Of a DNA stretch of 50,470 bases, positions 1 to 9,132 are shown piece after piece (within the stretch, counting starts at the first letter, position 1; each line of letters begins with the position of its first letter). The translations under genes were made by a program, and so were the position numbers. Origin of the DNA: an uncultured Coriobacteriaceae bacterium (GTDB lineage Bacteria > Actinomycetota > Coriobacteriia > Coriobacteriales > Atopobiaceae); assembly GCA_902803315.1 (NCBI GenBank), contig CADCPM010000097.1, forward strand, positions 1 through 50,470. The letters are read 5' to 3'. The notes under the pieces are model-generated. The model worked only from the letters and a program-made list of their open reading frames with translations, was not told where the DNA came from and did no database searches.

Positions 1-636
1 CTACGCCATCCAGCTCTCGTCCGAGGGGTTGTCGCGGAAGCGGAGCAGGCGGTCCTTGTCCTCGGGCTTGATGTAGCCCTCCTCCACCGCCACGTCCACC
101 AGGGTATCCAGGTCGCACAGGCTCGTGTTCACCACGTTATCGGCGGCAAGACGGTCCAGCCCGCGCTGCATGCCGTAGGTAAAGATGCTCACCACGCCCA
201 GCACGTCGGCGCCCGCCTCGCGCAACGGGTCCACGCACTCCAGCACCGATCCGCCCGTGGAGATAAGATCTTCAATGACCACGACCTTGGTTCCCGGCTC
301 GCAGCGACCCTCGATCTGGTTCTGCCTGCCGTGGTCCTTGGCGGAGCCGCGCACGTATCCCATGGGGATGCCCAGGCGGTCGGCCGCAATGGCGGCGTGG
401 GCAATGCCAGCCGTGGAGGTTCCCATGAGCATTTCCACCTCGGGATACAGCTCTTGGCTCTTGGCCGCCAGGGCCTCGTCTATGAGCGTGCGCACCTCGG
501 GATAGCTCAGCGTGAGGCGGTTGTCGCAGTAAATGGGACTCTTGATTCCGCTGGCCCAGGTAAAGGGCTCGTCGGGACGCAGAAACACCGCGCGAATTGA
601 GAGCAGCGCCTTTGCCACGTCTGTTTTGCTTGCCAT
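1..636 (-). CDS. pyrE: orotate phosphoribosyltransferase
   Basis: This 211-aa enzyme transfers the phosphoribosyl group of PRPP to orotate, giving OMP in cytoplasmic de novo pyrimidine synthesis. The PRPP-binding signature VVVIEDLISTGGS is present near residues 118-130, and the N-terminal PFTWASGIKSPIYCDNR segment is typical of PyrE. Length is normal for the family. The ATG is preceded by AGAAGGAGGAACT, a strong ribosome site, so the start is secure. The stop codon is the first three bases of the window, so no downstream gene can be seen. The amylase gene upstream is on the same strand but is separated from pyrE by a block of strong palindromes (659-766). Co-transcription is therefore uncertain. 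Confidence 0.97.
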   Translation of the reverse strand: MASKTDVAKALLSIRAVFLRPDEPFTWASGIKSPIYCDNRLTLSYPEVRTLIDEALAAKSQELYPEVEMLMGTSTAGIAHAAIAADRLGIPMGYVRGSAKDHGRQNQIEGRCEPGTKVVVIEDLISTGGSVLECVDPLREAGADVLGVVSIFTYGMQRGLDRLAADNVVNTSLCDLDTLVDVAVEEGYIKPEDKDRLLRFRDNPSDESWMA

Positions 637-658
637 AGTTCCTCCTTCTGTGGGTGGT

Positions 659-766
659 CAGGCATTGGGGATACCCCCCTTTGCCTGATACCATGCAAAG
701 GGGGGTACCCCCAATGCCTGCCCTTTCCGTCTCACCACAGGCAAAGGGGAGTATCCCCAATGCCTG
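659..766. repeat. three copies of a 29-bp palindromic repeat
   Basis: Three 29-bp units lie at 659-687, 692-720 and 738-766. The first is inverted relative to the other two. The first is the reverse complement of the third with a single mismatch, and the first and second can pair into a long hairpin with a very short loop. The shared core is GGCATTGGGGATACCCCC followed by CTTTGCCTG. The block fills the gap between the amylase and pyrE, where it could act as a terminator or mRNA stabiliser. That role is inferred. Confidence 0.8.
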
Positions 767-775
767 CCCTTCTGC

Positions 776-2293
776 CTAGATGTTAATCGGTATGTTATCG
801 AGCGAGCGAGCGGCCTCCACACGCAAGAACACGCTTAGCATCGCACGTCCCACAACAAAGGTGGCCTTGCCTGTTTCGTCCACCTCAATCGGCCCGTGGT
901 TTTCGCCCAAAACGCACACCCATTCCTCGCCCGCGTGACTCTGGCCAAGCTCAAGGGTCTTAGACGCCGGCTCCTCGCTGCCGTCGTGGCTGGAAAGAAC
1001 CACCACCACGCCGCTCTGCTCGTGCGCGTTGTCACCGTCGCGCATCCAAGCCACAAGGTCGGGCTCGTCGAACCAGTCCACCTGTTGACCAAAGGCAAAG
1101 CGCCTGCGGATCTCCAGCAAAAGCGGCAGCTCCGCAACCGCCTGAATGCGGTCGTTGGGCAAGCCATACAGGTCGGCAAAGAACACGCAGGGATACCCTG
1201 CCTCTCGCAGCAGAATGAGCGAGTAGGCAACCGGCTTAAACCATGCCTCCACCGTGGACTCGAGCGCCTGGTTGGGCTGCGTGTCGTGGTTGTCCACAAA
1301 CGTAACCGCGTGTATGGGGTCCGACTCCACCAGCGTGCCCTGCAGCATGTGCTTAAAGTCAATGCGCGCGCCATCGTGCGAGGCGTGGAAAAACTTAAAG
1401 TGCAAAGGAACGTCAAACAGGCTCATGGCCTTCTCGTCACCCAGGTAATACTTGAGCGCACCGAGGTCGGCGCTCCAGTACTCGCCCACGCAAAACAGCT
1501 CGCGCCCAAGGTTTGTACGCATGTCGTTGAGCCAGCGAAGATAAAACTTGCGGTCCATGTGCTTAATGGCGTCCAGGCGAACACCGTTGACGCCCGTTTC
1601 GTTGAGATACCACGTGCCCCACTTTACCAGCTGGTTGTACACCTGCTCGTCGTTGAGGTCCACGTCGGCACCCATGAGGTAGTCAAAGTTGCCGTTTTCC
1701 TTGTCCACGTCCTCGGCCCACTTTTTGCCCTCCAGCAAAAAGATGCCCTCGCGCTCGTGCGAAAGGTCGTAGTCCACGGCGGTAAAGCGATGATAATCCC
1801 AGGTAAAGTCGTCGAGCGCACCCGCGCGACCAGGGAAGTTGTACAGGGTGTATGCGGTAATGGGCCGCGGGTTGGGTTTTGGGTCCTCCAACGCATAGTT
1901 GCGATTGTCACGCGCGACCTCGGTTGCCATTACGCGCTGGGTTCCGTCGGCACCCAAGCGATGGTTAAGGACAACGTCGGCCAGCACGTTAATGCCCGCC
2001 TCGTGCAGGGCGTTGATGGCGTTTTGGTACTCCTCGCGCGTGCCATACTTGGTGGCCACCGACCCGCGCTGATCAAACTCTCCCAAGTCCCACAGGTCGT
2101 ACACGCCGTAGCCAACGTCATTGATTCCCGCAGTGCCTTTGTATGCGGGGGGCATCCACACCGAGGTAAAGCCCTCCTCCGCCAGCCGCGGCGCTAGCCG
2201 CGCAAGACGACGCCAGTGTTGCCCATCGGGAGGAAGATTCCACGAGAAGCCTTGAAGCATAGTGCCATTTAGCCCAGTATTCAGTCCCGCCAT
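776..2293 (-). CDS. cytoplasmic alpha-amylase (GH13)
   Basis: This 505-aa glycoside hydrolase family 13 enzyme cleaves alpha-1,4-glucans or maltodextrins. The four conserved GH13 regions are visible: DVVLNH (region I), GVRLDAIKH with the nucleophile Asp, FCVGEYW with the acid/base Glu, and VTFVDNHD with the transition-state Asp. The opening, NGTMLQGFSWNLPPDGQHW, and the absence of a signal peptide match the intracellular GH13_5-type amylases. A GTG three codons upstream is possible, but GGAGG is spaced 8 nt before this ATG, so the ATG at 2293 is preferred. It probably serves glycogen or imported maltodextrin breakdown. Exact product specificity cannot be read from the sequence. Confidence 0.93.
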   Translation of the reverse strand: MAGLNTGLNGTMLQGFSWNLPPDGQHWRRLARLAPRLAEEGFTSVWMPPAYKGTAGINDVGYGVYDLWDLGEFDQRGSVATKYGTREEYQNAINALHEAGINVLADVVLNHRLGADGTQRVMATEVARDNRNYALEDPKPNPRPITAYTLYNFPGRAGALDDFTWDYHRFTAVDYDLSHEREGIFLLEGKKWAEDVDKENGNFDYLMGADVDLNDEQVYNQLVKWGTWYLNETGVNGVRLDAIKHMDRKFYLRWLNDMRTNLGRELFCVGEYWSADLGALKYYLGDEKAMSLFDVPLHFKFFHASHDGARIDFKHMLQGTLVESDPIHAVTFVDNHDTQPNQALESTVEAWFKPVAYSLILLREAGYPCVFFADLYGLPNDRIQAVAELPLLLEIRRRFAFGQQVDWFDEPDLVAWMRDGDNAHEQSGVVVVLSSHDGSEEPASKTLELGQSHAGEEWVCVLGENHGPIEVDETGKATFVVGRAMLSVFLRVEAARSLDNIPINI

Positions 2294-2440
2294 GGCGCAC
2301 ACCTCCTCGCGCTCATCCTCTGCATTGTTTCTTCTCTATTCTAGACGAGCGCATCGCGACGAGGGAGCTTAGCACAAAGGGCGCACGATTGCAGTGCATC
2401 CAGAAATATTTTCCCATCCCCATCTATATGCGCCCACCGT

Positions 2441-3118
2441 TTAGTTTCCCAAAAGTGCCGGCAGGTTGCTAAGCAGGCTCGGCAGCGACTCCACCGTTTC
2501 GAACACTTCGTTGGCCTGCTTGGTTGCGTCACGAAGCTTCGCCTTTAGGTTGTTTAGGTCTTCTATGTGCGAATCGGGCAGCGCGGAGGCCTGCGCCTCG
2601 CACGTCTTCACCACCTCGCGAGCGTGCGATATGTCGTCGGGAATCTTGCTTACCTCGTCGCCCATGGTATTGACGAGCTTCATGGCGTCGTCCAGGGCGG
2701 TCGGGGACGTAAAGTCAATGTTGGCAGACTCCATTTTGGCCATAAGGCCCTCGCCGCGTGTAAGCACCGGCATAAGCGCGTCGTTTGCCAAAGAGTCGCC
2801 AATGCTTACCAGCCCACGCACGCATTTGACGTCGTCACTCACAATGGGCAGGGAACTCGCAATCTTCCACTGCACGCCCTCGACCTTGTCGCCCATTACG
2901 TCCAGGCGAGCGGAGAGGTCGTGGATGGCAGAGATCGCCCCCTCGAAGTCGGCGTCATTAGCGCATTGATCGAACTTGTTGTAGGAATCCGCCGCCATCT
3001 TTGCGTCGTTTGCCAAGTCGTAGGCGCTCACGCCAAACACAATGGCAAATACCACAATTACCAATAGCACAGCCGATAAAACTTTGGCCACTATTGAACG
3101 TTTGCCTCTTCTGCTCAT
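2441..3118 (-). CDS. membrane-anchored protein resembling the DUF4012 N-terminus
   Basis: This 225-aa protein has a basic N-terminus and one strong membrane helix (about residues 10-32, VLSAVLLVIVVFAIVFGVSA), followed by an extracytoplasmic helical region. The stretch VQWKIASSLPIVSDDVKCVR resembles the start of DUF4012 proteins, which are usually near 600 aa. The C-terminal two thirds of that family are absent and the protein ends cleanly at LPALLGN. It may be a natural short form or a truncation. It is divergently placed from serC. Function unknown. Confidence 0.75.
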   Translation of the reverse strand: MSRRGKRSIVAKVLSAVLLVIVVFAIVFGVSAYDLANDAKMAADSYNKFDQCANDADFEGAISAIHDLSARLDVMGDKVEGVQWKIASSLPIVSDDVKCVRGLVSIGDSLANDALMPVLTRGEGLMAKMESANIDFTSPTALDDAMKLVNTMGDEVSKIPDDISHAREVVKTCEAQASALPDSHIEDLNNLKAKLRDATKQANEVFETVESLPSLLSNLPALLGN

Positions 3119-3310
3119 TGCGTCTCCATTCGCCTTGGCATTCGCTCTTCACTGTAGCACGTGTTGGGCCTCATCTTGTGCTAACGACACGTTAAAATAT
3201 GGCGTTTTACATGGATTATCTTTGGTTTCCCCGTGGTGCCATTTGCGACTCCAGGCACGAATTCCCAGCTAACGCGCGTTTAAGGAAAAAAGAACAAACG
3301 GTAACAGAGA

Positions 3311-3338
3311 TTGCACCGCTCAAAGAGTCGGCTATTCT
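3311..3338 (+). promoter_or_regulatory. candidate sigma70-type promoter of serC
   Basis: TTGCAC (3311-3316) and TATTCT (3333-3338) are separated by 16 nt and lie 63 nt upstream of the serC ATG, within the 283-bp divergent gap. No operator or attenuator is evident. Prediction by eye only. Confidence 0.45.
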
Positions 3339-3401
3339 GTACTGCGCGGTTGCGCCACAGCCCGTGGCGCAACGAGGAGTCACGAGAAAGGCAAGAATCA
3401 C

Positions 3402-4493
3402 ATGAGCAGAGTCTACAACTTCTCCGCCGGTCCGGCAGTGTTGCCCGAGGACGTCCTGCGCGAGTGCGCGGACGAGATGCTTGATTATCGCGGTTGCGGT
3501 ATGAGCGTCATGGAGATGAGCCATCGCTCGGCCATGTTCCAGCAAATCATCGACGACGCCGAGGCCGACCTGCGCGACCTTATGGGCATCCCCAGCAACT
3601 ACAAGGTGCTCTTCCTGCAGGGTGGCGCATCGCAGCAGTTCGCGGCCATTCCCCTGAACATCTGCAACCTTCCCGGCGCCAACAAGAAGGCCGACTACAT
3701 CCTTACCGGCATGTGGGCTAAGAAGGCCTTCCAGGAGGCGGGTCGCTTCATCGACGCGCAGGCCGTTGCCTCAAGCGCCGACAAGACCTTCTCCTACATT
3801 CCCGACTGCTCCGACCTCGCGATTCGCGACGATGCGGACTACGTGTACATCTGCGAGAACAACACCATCTACGGCACCGTGTACCACGAGCTCCCCAACA
3901 CCAAGGGCAAGCTGCTCGTTTCCGACGTGAGCTCCATGTTCCTGAGCCAGCCTCACGACGTTGAGAAGTACGGCGTCATCTACGGTGGCGTGCAAAAGAA
4001 CGTCGGTCCCGCCGGCCTGGTGATCTCGGTTGTGCGCGAGGACCTCATTGCCGACGACGTGATCGAGGGCGTGCCCACCATGCTGCAGTGGAAGACGCAG
4101 GCCGACGCCGGTTCCATGTACAACACGCCCAACTGCTGGGCCATCTACGTGTGCGGCAAGGTCTTCAAGTGGATCAAGGGCAAGGGCGGCCTTGCGGCCA
4201 TGAAGGAGGTCAACGAGGCCAAGGCCAAGGTCCTCTACGACTTCCTAGACGAGTCCAAACTGTTCAAGGGCACCGTCGTGCCCGAGGACCGCTCGCTCAT
4301 GAACGTGCCGTTCGTAACGGGCGACGTCGATCTGGATGCCGAGTTCGTAAAGGAGTCCAAGGCTGCCGGACTCGAGAATCTCAAGGGCCATCGCTCGGTG
4401 GGCGGCATGCGTGCCAGCATCTACAACGCCATGCCCGTTGAGGGTGTGGAGGCACTCGTTGCCTTTATGAAGGACTTCGAGGCCAAGCACTAA
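3402..4493 (+). CDS. serC: phosphoserine aminotransferase
   Basis: This 363-aa PLP-dependent class V aminotransferase converts 3-phosphohydroxypyruvate and glutamate to O-phosphoserine in serine synthesis, and also acts in pyridoxal phosphate synthesis in many bacteria. Family signatures include YNFSAGPAVLP at the start, FLQGGASQQFAAIP (phosphate contacts) and the PLP lysine in YGGVQKNVGPAG. The C-terminus HRSVGGMRASIYNAMP is also typical. Length is normal. It stands alone, without serA or serB in the window, and is followed by a strong terminator. Confidence 0.97.
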   Translation: MSRVYNFSAGPAVLPEDVLRECADEMLDYRGCGMSVMEMSHRSAMFQQIIDDAEADLRDLMGIPSNYKVLFLQGGASQQFAAIPLNICNLPGANKKADYILTGMWAKKAFQEAGRFIDAQAVASSADKTFSYIPDCSDLAIRDDADYVYICENNTIYGTVYHELPNTKGKLLVSDVSSMFLSQPHDVEKYGVIYGGVQKNVGPAGLVISVVREDLIADDVIEGVPTMLQWKTQADAGSMYNTPNCWAIYVCGKVFKWIKGKGGLAAMKEVNEAKAKVLYDFLDESKLFKGTVVPEDRSLMNVPFVTGDVDLDAEFVKESKAAGLENLKGHRSVGGMRASIYNAMPVEGVEALVAFMKDFEAKH

Positions 4494-4556
4494 GGTCCTG
4501 GGTGCGTGCGGGCTAGGTGTCCGCAGGCCGTGGGCCAGCTGCGCAGGACGTGGAAG

Positions 4557-4588
4557 GGGTCGCTCGCGTTGACGGGCGACCCTTTTTT
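4557..4588 (+). terminator. rho-independent terminator of serC
   Basis: GGGTCGC (4557-4563) pairs with GCGACCC (4576-4582) across a 12-nt loop and is followed directly by TTTTTT. It sits 64 nt after the serC stop. Confidence 0.85.
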
Positions 4589-4610
4589 GGTGGGCGGCAC
4601 GGCGACTGAT

Positions 4611-4654
4611 GTCCGATTTTGTCGGCAGCGCCAGGCCTGCAGATAAAATCGGAC
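4611..4654. repeat. 10-bp inverted repeat around a 24-nt loop
   Basis: GTCCGATTTT (4611-4620) and AAAATCGGAC (4645-4654) form a perfect stem. It lies between the serC terminator and the palindromic array, so it may belong to the array's left border. A related but longer pair of arms (CAAAATCCG...) occurs at 20135-20229. Confidence 0.6.
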
Positions 4655-4683
4655 GTTTCGCTACTTCCAGCCAAGGAGTCGTG

Positions 4684-4845
4684 TGCACTTTTAGGTTTGC
4701 GGCCGTCCCCACCGTGCGCACAAATGGCCAATTTGTGCGCACGGTGGGGACGTTTATGGAGCGGAAAGTGCGCCCGGCACCTCCCGCCCCCGTAAAAGTG
4801 CGAACGGTGGAGAAGCCCGCGGGCGGGAAAGTGCGTCCATCGCGA
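4684..4845. repeat. palindromic GTGCGCAC array, copy 1
   Basis: The centre is a near-perfect hairpin of 21-bp arms (4705-4751) built from GTCCCCACCGTGCGCACAAA and its complement. It is flanked by half-site units in opposite orientation: GTGCACTTTT on the left, and GGAAAGTGCGC, AAAAGTGCGAACGG and GGGAAAGTGCG on the right. The same architecture recurs at 11257-11530. It separates the convergent serC and surface-protease genes. No coding potential was recognised. Confidence 0.75.
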
Positions 4846-4860
4846 CCCGCCTCACGTCCG

Positions 4861-7800
4861 CTAGCCAACCGCCACGAAGTTCCAGTGTATGCACCCAATC
4901 TGACGATCCTGCATTACAGGCACCGACGCAAAGCCACGTACGTCTCTCATTCCCATCGACTCGCCAGGCGCAATCGCTCGATCCGGCACCTCAAAGCCCA
5001 CCTGGAAGCCAGCCGAATCATCGAGCTCCGTGCGCGCCTCGCCCAGGCGCATCGTTACCTCGCCCTGGTTTACGATGCGCGCCACATCGTCGTCTGGCCC
5101 CACCATCACACCGTCGTCCTGAGCCACGAAGTGTATTGCCGCAGGCACGCTCACCCGCATCTGCTTGGGATTCCACTGCGCATAGAGCGTCACGCATGCC
5201 CCGTCTTGGTCCGTAAGGTTTTTGACCTCCTGCGCGTCCCTCATCCACGTGCCACTACCATCGGGCCTGGTATTCCACGCATTGAAGTTATATAGGCTGC
5301 GGACAAACCCGTTCTGGGGCAGTGAGAAAAGAACATCGTAGGTGGTGCTCACCTCCTCCATACTCCCACTGGCATCAGGTGCGTTGGCATCGAACGCCAC
5401 GCGATAGGCGTGGGTCCTCCACTGGGCATACAACGTTACGGCCTGGTCCGCACCCGCAAGGTCCTTCGCGCTCGCCGACGCGCCATATGCCGTACCCGTG
5501 CCGTTCGACGCCGTGTTCCAGCCCACGCAGGTGTGTCCCCCATACGTAAAAGTGCTGCCAGGAAGCACAGTCTGCTGTCCCACATAGAGTGTCCGCTCAG
5601 CAGCGCTCCCACCCGTCGCACCATTGCCGTCAAACTTGATCGTGTACGTTCGGCGGGCCACGTCCACCTTCTTAGTTTGGGCCGTTGCGGTACCGGTAAT
5701 CGTCGCACTTGCCGCCTTGTACGTGGCATCCTGCGCCCTAGACCAGCTACGGCTTGCCCCCACAAGGTCATTTCCCGAACTCACCGTGGCATAAGCGCCC
5801 CACGAGCCGTCCGCATTCTGATAGCGCACCTGTATGGTGTTGGTGGCCGATCGTCGCGAAACCGAAATCTGCTTGGTGTTTGCCGAGGTAACCGTATAGG
5901 AAATCGACGCCGCATTGTACGTTGCGTCCTGGGCGCGCGACCAGCTCACCGCAGATCCTGTGGCATAGTTCGTATTAATGACGTTGCCATAGGCTCCCCA
6001 CGTTCCGTTGGCGTTCTGATAGCGCACCTGAACCGTTTGGGCAAACGAGCGCGCGCGTATACGAACCGACGCCGAGGTCTGAATGGCACTCTTGCCCACG
6101 ATTCCACACCATTGCTGCGAATCGGTGTTGCTGCTCTTTATGCCGTCCAACGAGGTGTTGCTCGGAACGTGCGTCCATCCCTTGTATTCCAAATAGTATT
6201 GCTTCGCGATGTCGCCCGTTAGCTTGACCTTCCACGCCTCGAGGCGAAGGCCTTGCCCCGTCGTTCCCAAAAGGGCACCGTTAGACACCCACGACGTGTA
6301 GCCTTTGTTCTGCACACTCCCCATATAGCTTATGGAACCGGATGTGCTCGACCCTGATTTTATTGAGATCTTTATTGCCTGCAAGCTGTTTTCCCAATAG
6401 GCCGAATTGCCGCCCGCCCATTTGTCAAGCGTTGAGTCATTGGCACTGGACCCATAGGTCTTGTATACATGTCCATTGTATGTTTTGCCGTTGTTGCTGT
6501 TGGTTGCCCAGCCAATGTTTCCCCAATGGTGCTCAAAGTGAATGGTGGGGTGTGTCCACGCAGTCCTGAACTCAGGTGTATCGCTTGGAACGGACGATTG
6601 GTCCGCGTTTCCCTGCTCCACCTCGGTAACGTAGCCCAGCGCTTCCTTGGCCTCGGGCAACAAGAGCGCCTCGAGTTCGTGCCCAAAGGTGGCGTGTGCC
6701 GCAAGCCAGGCCGCAACTTTGGCCGAGGCGTACGACGTGGAGGCAGAGGGAACGTAGAGGTCCACCGTGTCGCCAAAATTTGAGTTTGCGTTTCGATTGC
6801 CATCGGCATCGCACGACCCCACGATCACCGCCTGATCCCCCATCTTGCCGGGTACGTACCACTTGGCATCCTTGCCGTCATTGCCGGCGGCGCCAACCAC
6901 CATAACGCCCGCGGCATGAGCGTCGCGTATAGCCTGTTCAACTGCGGCGTTCCCCTCCACAGCCGGAGCGCAGATCGAGAGGTTCACTACCTTGCATCCT
7001 GCCCGTATTGCCGTCTGGATGGCCGCGTACACGCTTGCGGCACTCCCCTTTCCCATGGCATCCAGCGCGCGGATGGAAACTACGTGCGTCTGAGGCTCCA
7101 TGGCCAGTATGGTTCCCACCATCGAGGTGCCATGGCCGTTGTCATCGTACGCAAACGAGTCGATTGCCGAGAGACGCGCCACCACGTTATCCGAATACCC
7201 ATTGACCCCAGTGTCAATAAGACCAACCGTTCCTTCGTAGGCACCCGCGCGAACGTCCGAGCACGCAAGGTCCGCCACGGGACCGGTGTCGATCGCATCC
7301 TCTGTGCCCAGGGGACCCGCATCAGGCAACATCGGTGCGCTTGGCACTATCGCCGCCTCGATTGCGGCCTGCAGGGGTGGAGCCTCGTTGGGAATCAGCG
7401 CTGCGTCCGTACCCTCGACCGTTGCGCTCGCCAGCGTCTCGGGTTCTTCCCCGCCATTGCTCGCCACCGCAATCTCTATGTCGGGCGCCATAAAGTCCAC
7501 CTCTGACACGTGATCCGCATACGCCCAGGCGGCATCCACCGCATCGCCAAACTGCACGAGCCACACGCCCTCATGCTCCGACACCACCGTTCCAAACGAC
7601 GGCCTCTCCTGCGAGGCAACGATAAGGCGACACGAAGAGAAGTCCAAGCCGTCGGCCACAGACTCCGGCGCCCGCTTTTCCCAATGCGCGCGAAGCGTCA
7701 CATCTCCGGCCGGCAGCTGCTCACCTGGCACAACATGCGCCGAATCGAGTCCTACCACGACCCAGTCCACAAAGGCGTGTCGGGCCCACGCAAAGGGACA

Positions 7801-9102
7801 CTGCGGCACGCGCCCCTCCCCTTCGGCAACCTCCACCGCAACGTCGTCCTGTCCCTCAACCGCAGACAAGAGCGTCACGGTTCGCATGGTGCGCCAACCG
7901 TCATGGGCACCCAAGGCAGCTGGGGCAAGATCGGACGCAGCGACGCCAATGTCTTCTGCCACGCTCTCGGACACGCCCTGCACGTGGGCGACCTCGTCCG
8001 TTGGCGCCTCGGCGGTACTTCGGCCTCCAGCCTCCGAGGGTTCGGGGTCGGTCTTGTCGACGACCTTGTCCGCATGCTGATCCCCGGTCGCACGCGAGCC
8101 CTCGCCTCCTGTTGAAGACTCTGCAGAATCCGGCGCTTTGGGAGCCCAGGCAGCTACGAGTCCGACCCTTCCGTTTTGCGCAAGCTCCGCAAGCCTCACG
8201 CGCACCTCGCCCACTCGTGCGCCATCCCGCATGACGAAGCACGTCAGGGCCCCATCACTCACGTGGGCACGATCTTCTATGCGCAACGTGTCGCCGTCGC
8301 GCGCCTGCGGCCACAATCGCGCCATGTGCTTGCGCCAGTTGTCCGACCGCACGTCCCATCCCGCAAAGACAAAACCGTCGCGGACGAGCGAGCACGCAGG
8401 CAGCGACGTGTTCCCAAGCGACTCAACCGCAACGTCCGCCATCGACCCCATTCCCCCGTCTGCGTCAAACGAGACCAATATGGCCTGCGCGGGCTTCTCC
8501 GACGTCTGAGGATCGCTTCCATTCTCTTCCGATGCGGCTTCCAAGGGCACGCCAGGCTCCCGCGCTACGCCCGCATGCGCCGGCCCCACGGCAAGCCCCG
8601 TTAGCAGACAACACACGACGCAAACGCACAGGACACGTCGCGGTCGGGCCACGCCGATCACGAGCACCAGCGTGCCAGCAGCCGCCAGCGCAAGCGCCAT
8701 ACCAACGCTCGGGTGATCCGCAGTCTTTGCCAAGGCCGTGCGCGAGGATGCCTGCCCCGTCGATGCCGAACGCACGATCTGGCCATCGTCTGTGGCTTCC
8801 TGGGCGGGCCCGTCCGCCGCGTCTTCCGCTGGCCCGTCCGCCGCGTCTTCCGCTGGCCCGTCCGCCGCGTCTTCCGCTGGCCCGTCCGCCGCCGCGGCAT
8901 CGAGCCCGACGCTATCGCCATCGAGCCTCACCCACAGCTGCGTCGCTCCGCTTGTCAGCGAGTCATCCTCTTGGGCGCAGGCGAGGCGCGCGGGAGCGGG
9001 CGACAAACATCCCGCAAGCAAGAGCACCCAGCAAACAACGAGCGCCACCGCAAGGAGTCGCGCGATGCCCGCATTGGACACGCGCTTTTTTACGAATCCC
9101 AT
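4861..9102 (-). CDS. very large cell-surface subtilisin-like protease with InlB and ChW domains
   Basis: This secreted protein is 1413 aa counted from the ATG preceded by TTGGAGGTGCGCGGAAG. A GTG eight codons upstream is less well supported. Order of parts: signal peptide with a possible lipobox (LLAGC); an acidic repeat of DGPAEDAA; two membrane-like helices (about 130-174); an InlB-type module near 207; and an S8 protease core at about 625-800. The catalytic residues are visible: Asp in GLIDTG, His in NGHGTSM, the oxyanion Asn in GAAGND and Ser in STSYASAKVAAW. Then come a ChW-like region (SVQNKGYTSWVSNG, about 905-975), two RYQNA(N/D)GxWGAY repeats, two InlB repeats ending in LYAQW, and a C-terminal module shared with the next gene upstream. 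It starts 30 nt after that gene, so it is probably co-transcribed. The substrate is unknown. Confidence 0.88.
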   Translation of the reverse strand: MGFVKKRVSNAGIARLLAVALVVCWVLLLAGCLSPAPARLACAQEDDSLTSGATQLWVRLDGDSVGLDAAAADGPAEDAADGPAEDAADGPAEDAADGPAQEATDDGQIVRSASTGQASSRTALAKTADHPSVGMALALAAAGTLVLVIGVARPRRVLCVCVVCCLLTGLAVGPAHAGVAREPGVPLEAASEENGSDPQTSEKPAQAILVSFDADGGMGSMADVAVESLGNTSLPACSLVRDGFVFAGWDVRSDNWRKHMARLWPQARDGDTLRIEDRAHVSDGALTCFVMRDGARVGEVRVRLAELAQNGRVGLVAAWAPKAPDSAESSTGGEGSRATGDQHADKVVDKTDPEPSEAGGRSTAEAPTDEVAHVQGVSESVAEDIGVAASDLAPAALGAHDGWRTMRTVTLLSAVEGQDDVAVEVAEGEGRVPQCPFAWARHAFVDWVVVGLDSAHVVPGEQLPAGDVTLRAHWEKRAPESVADGLDFSSCRLIVASQERPSFGTVVSEHEGVWLVQFGDAVDAAWAYADHVSEVDFMAPDIEIAVASNGGEEPETLASATVEGTDAALIPNEAPPLQAAIEAAIVPSAPMLPDAGPLGTEDAIDTGPVADLACSDVRAGAYEGTVGLIDTGVNGYSDNVVARLSAIDSFAYDDNGHGTSMVGTILAMEPQTHVVSIRALDAMGKGSAASVYAAIQTAIRAGCKVVNLSICAPAVEGNAAVEQAIRDAHAAGVMVVGAAGNDGKDAKWYVPGKMGDQAVIVGSCDADGNRNANSNFGDTVDLYVPSASTSYASAKVAAWLAAHATFGHELEALLLPEAKEALGYVTEVEQGNADQSSVPSDTPEFRTAWTHPTIHFEHHWGNIGWATNSNNGKTYNGHVYKTYGSSANDSTLDKWAGGNSAYWENSLQAIKISIKSGSSTSGSISYMGSVQNKGYTSWVSNGALLGTTGQGLRLEAWKVKLTGDIAKQYYLEYKGWTHVPSNTSLDGIKSSNTDSQQWCGIVGKSAIQTSASVRIRARSFAQTVQVRYQNANGTWGAYGNVINTNYATGSAVSWSRAQDATYNAASISYTVTSANTKQISVSRRSATNTIQVRYQNADGSWGAYATVSSGNDLVGASRSWSRAQDATYKAASATITGTATAQTKKVDVARRTYTIKFDGNGATGGSAAERTLYVGQQTVLPGSTFTYGGHTCVGWNTASNGTGTAYGASASAKDLAGADQAVTLYAQWRTHAYRVAFDANAPDASGSMEEVSTTYDVLFSLPQNGFVRSLYNFNAWNTRPDGSGTWMRDAQEVKNLTDQDGACVTLYAQWNPKQMRVSVPAAIHFVAQDDGVMVGPDDDVARIVNQGEVTMRLGEARTELDDSAGFQVGFEVPDRAIAPGESMGMRDVRGFASVPVMQDRQIGCIHWNFVAVG
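8809..8893. repeat. 24-bp in-frame tandem repeat inside the protease gene
   Basis: Three identical 24-bp units (8809-8832, 8833-8856, 8857-8880) and a partial fourth encode the octapeptide repeat DGPAEDAA. The period is eight codons, so copy-number slippage would keep the reading frame and only change the length of the acidic linker after the signal peptide. Confidence 0.85.
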
Positions 9103-9132
9103 CTTCCGCGCACCTCCAACCTGCACGTCACG

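Noticed and set aside
896..2197. 433-codon plus-strand frame antisense to the amylase
   Set aside because: Low-complexity Val/His/Arg composition typical of a shadow frame; the minus strand has all GH13 motifs.
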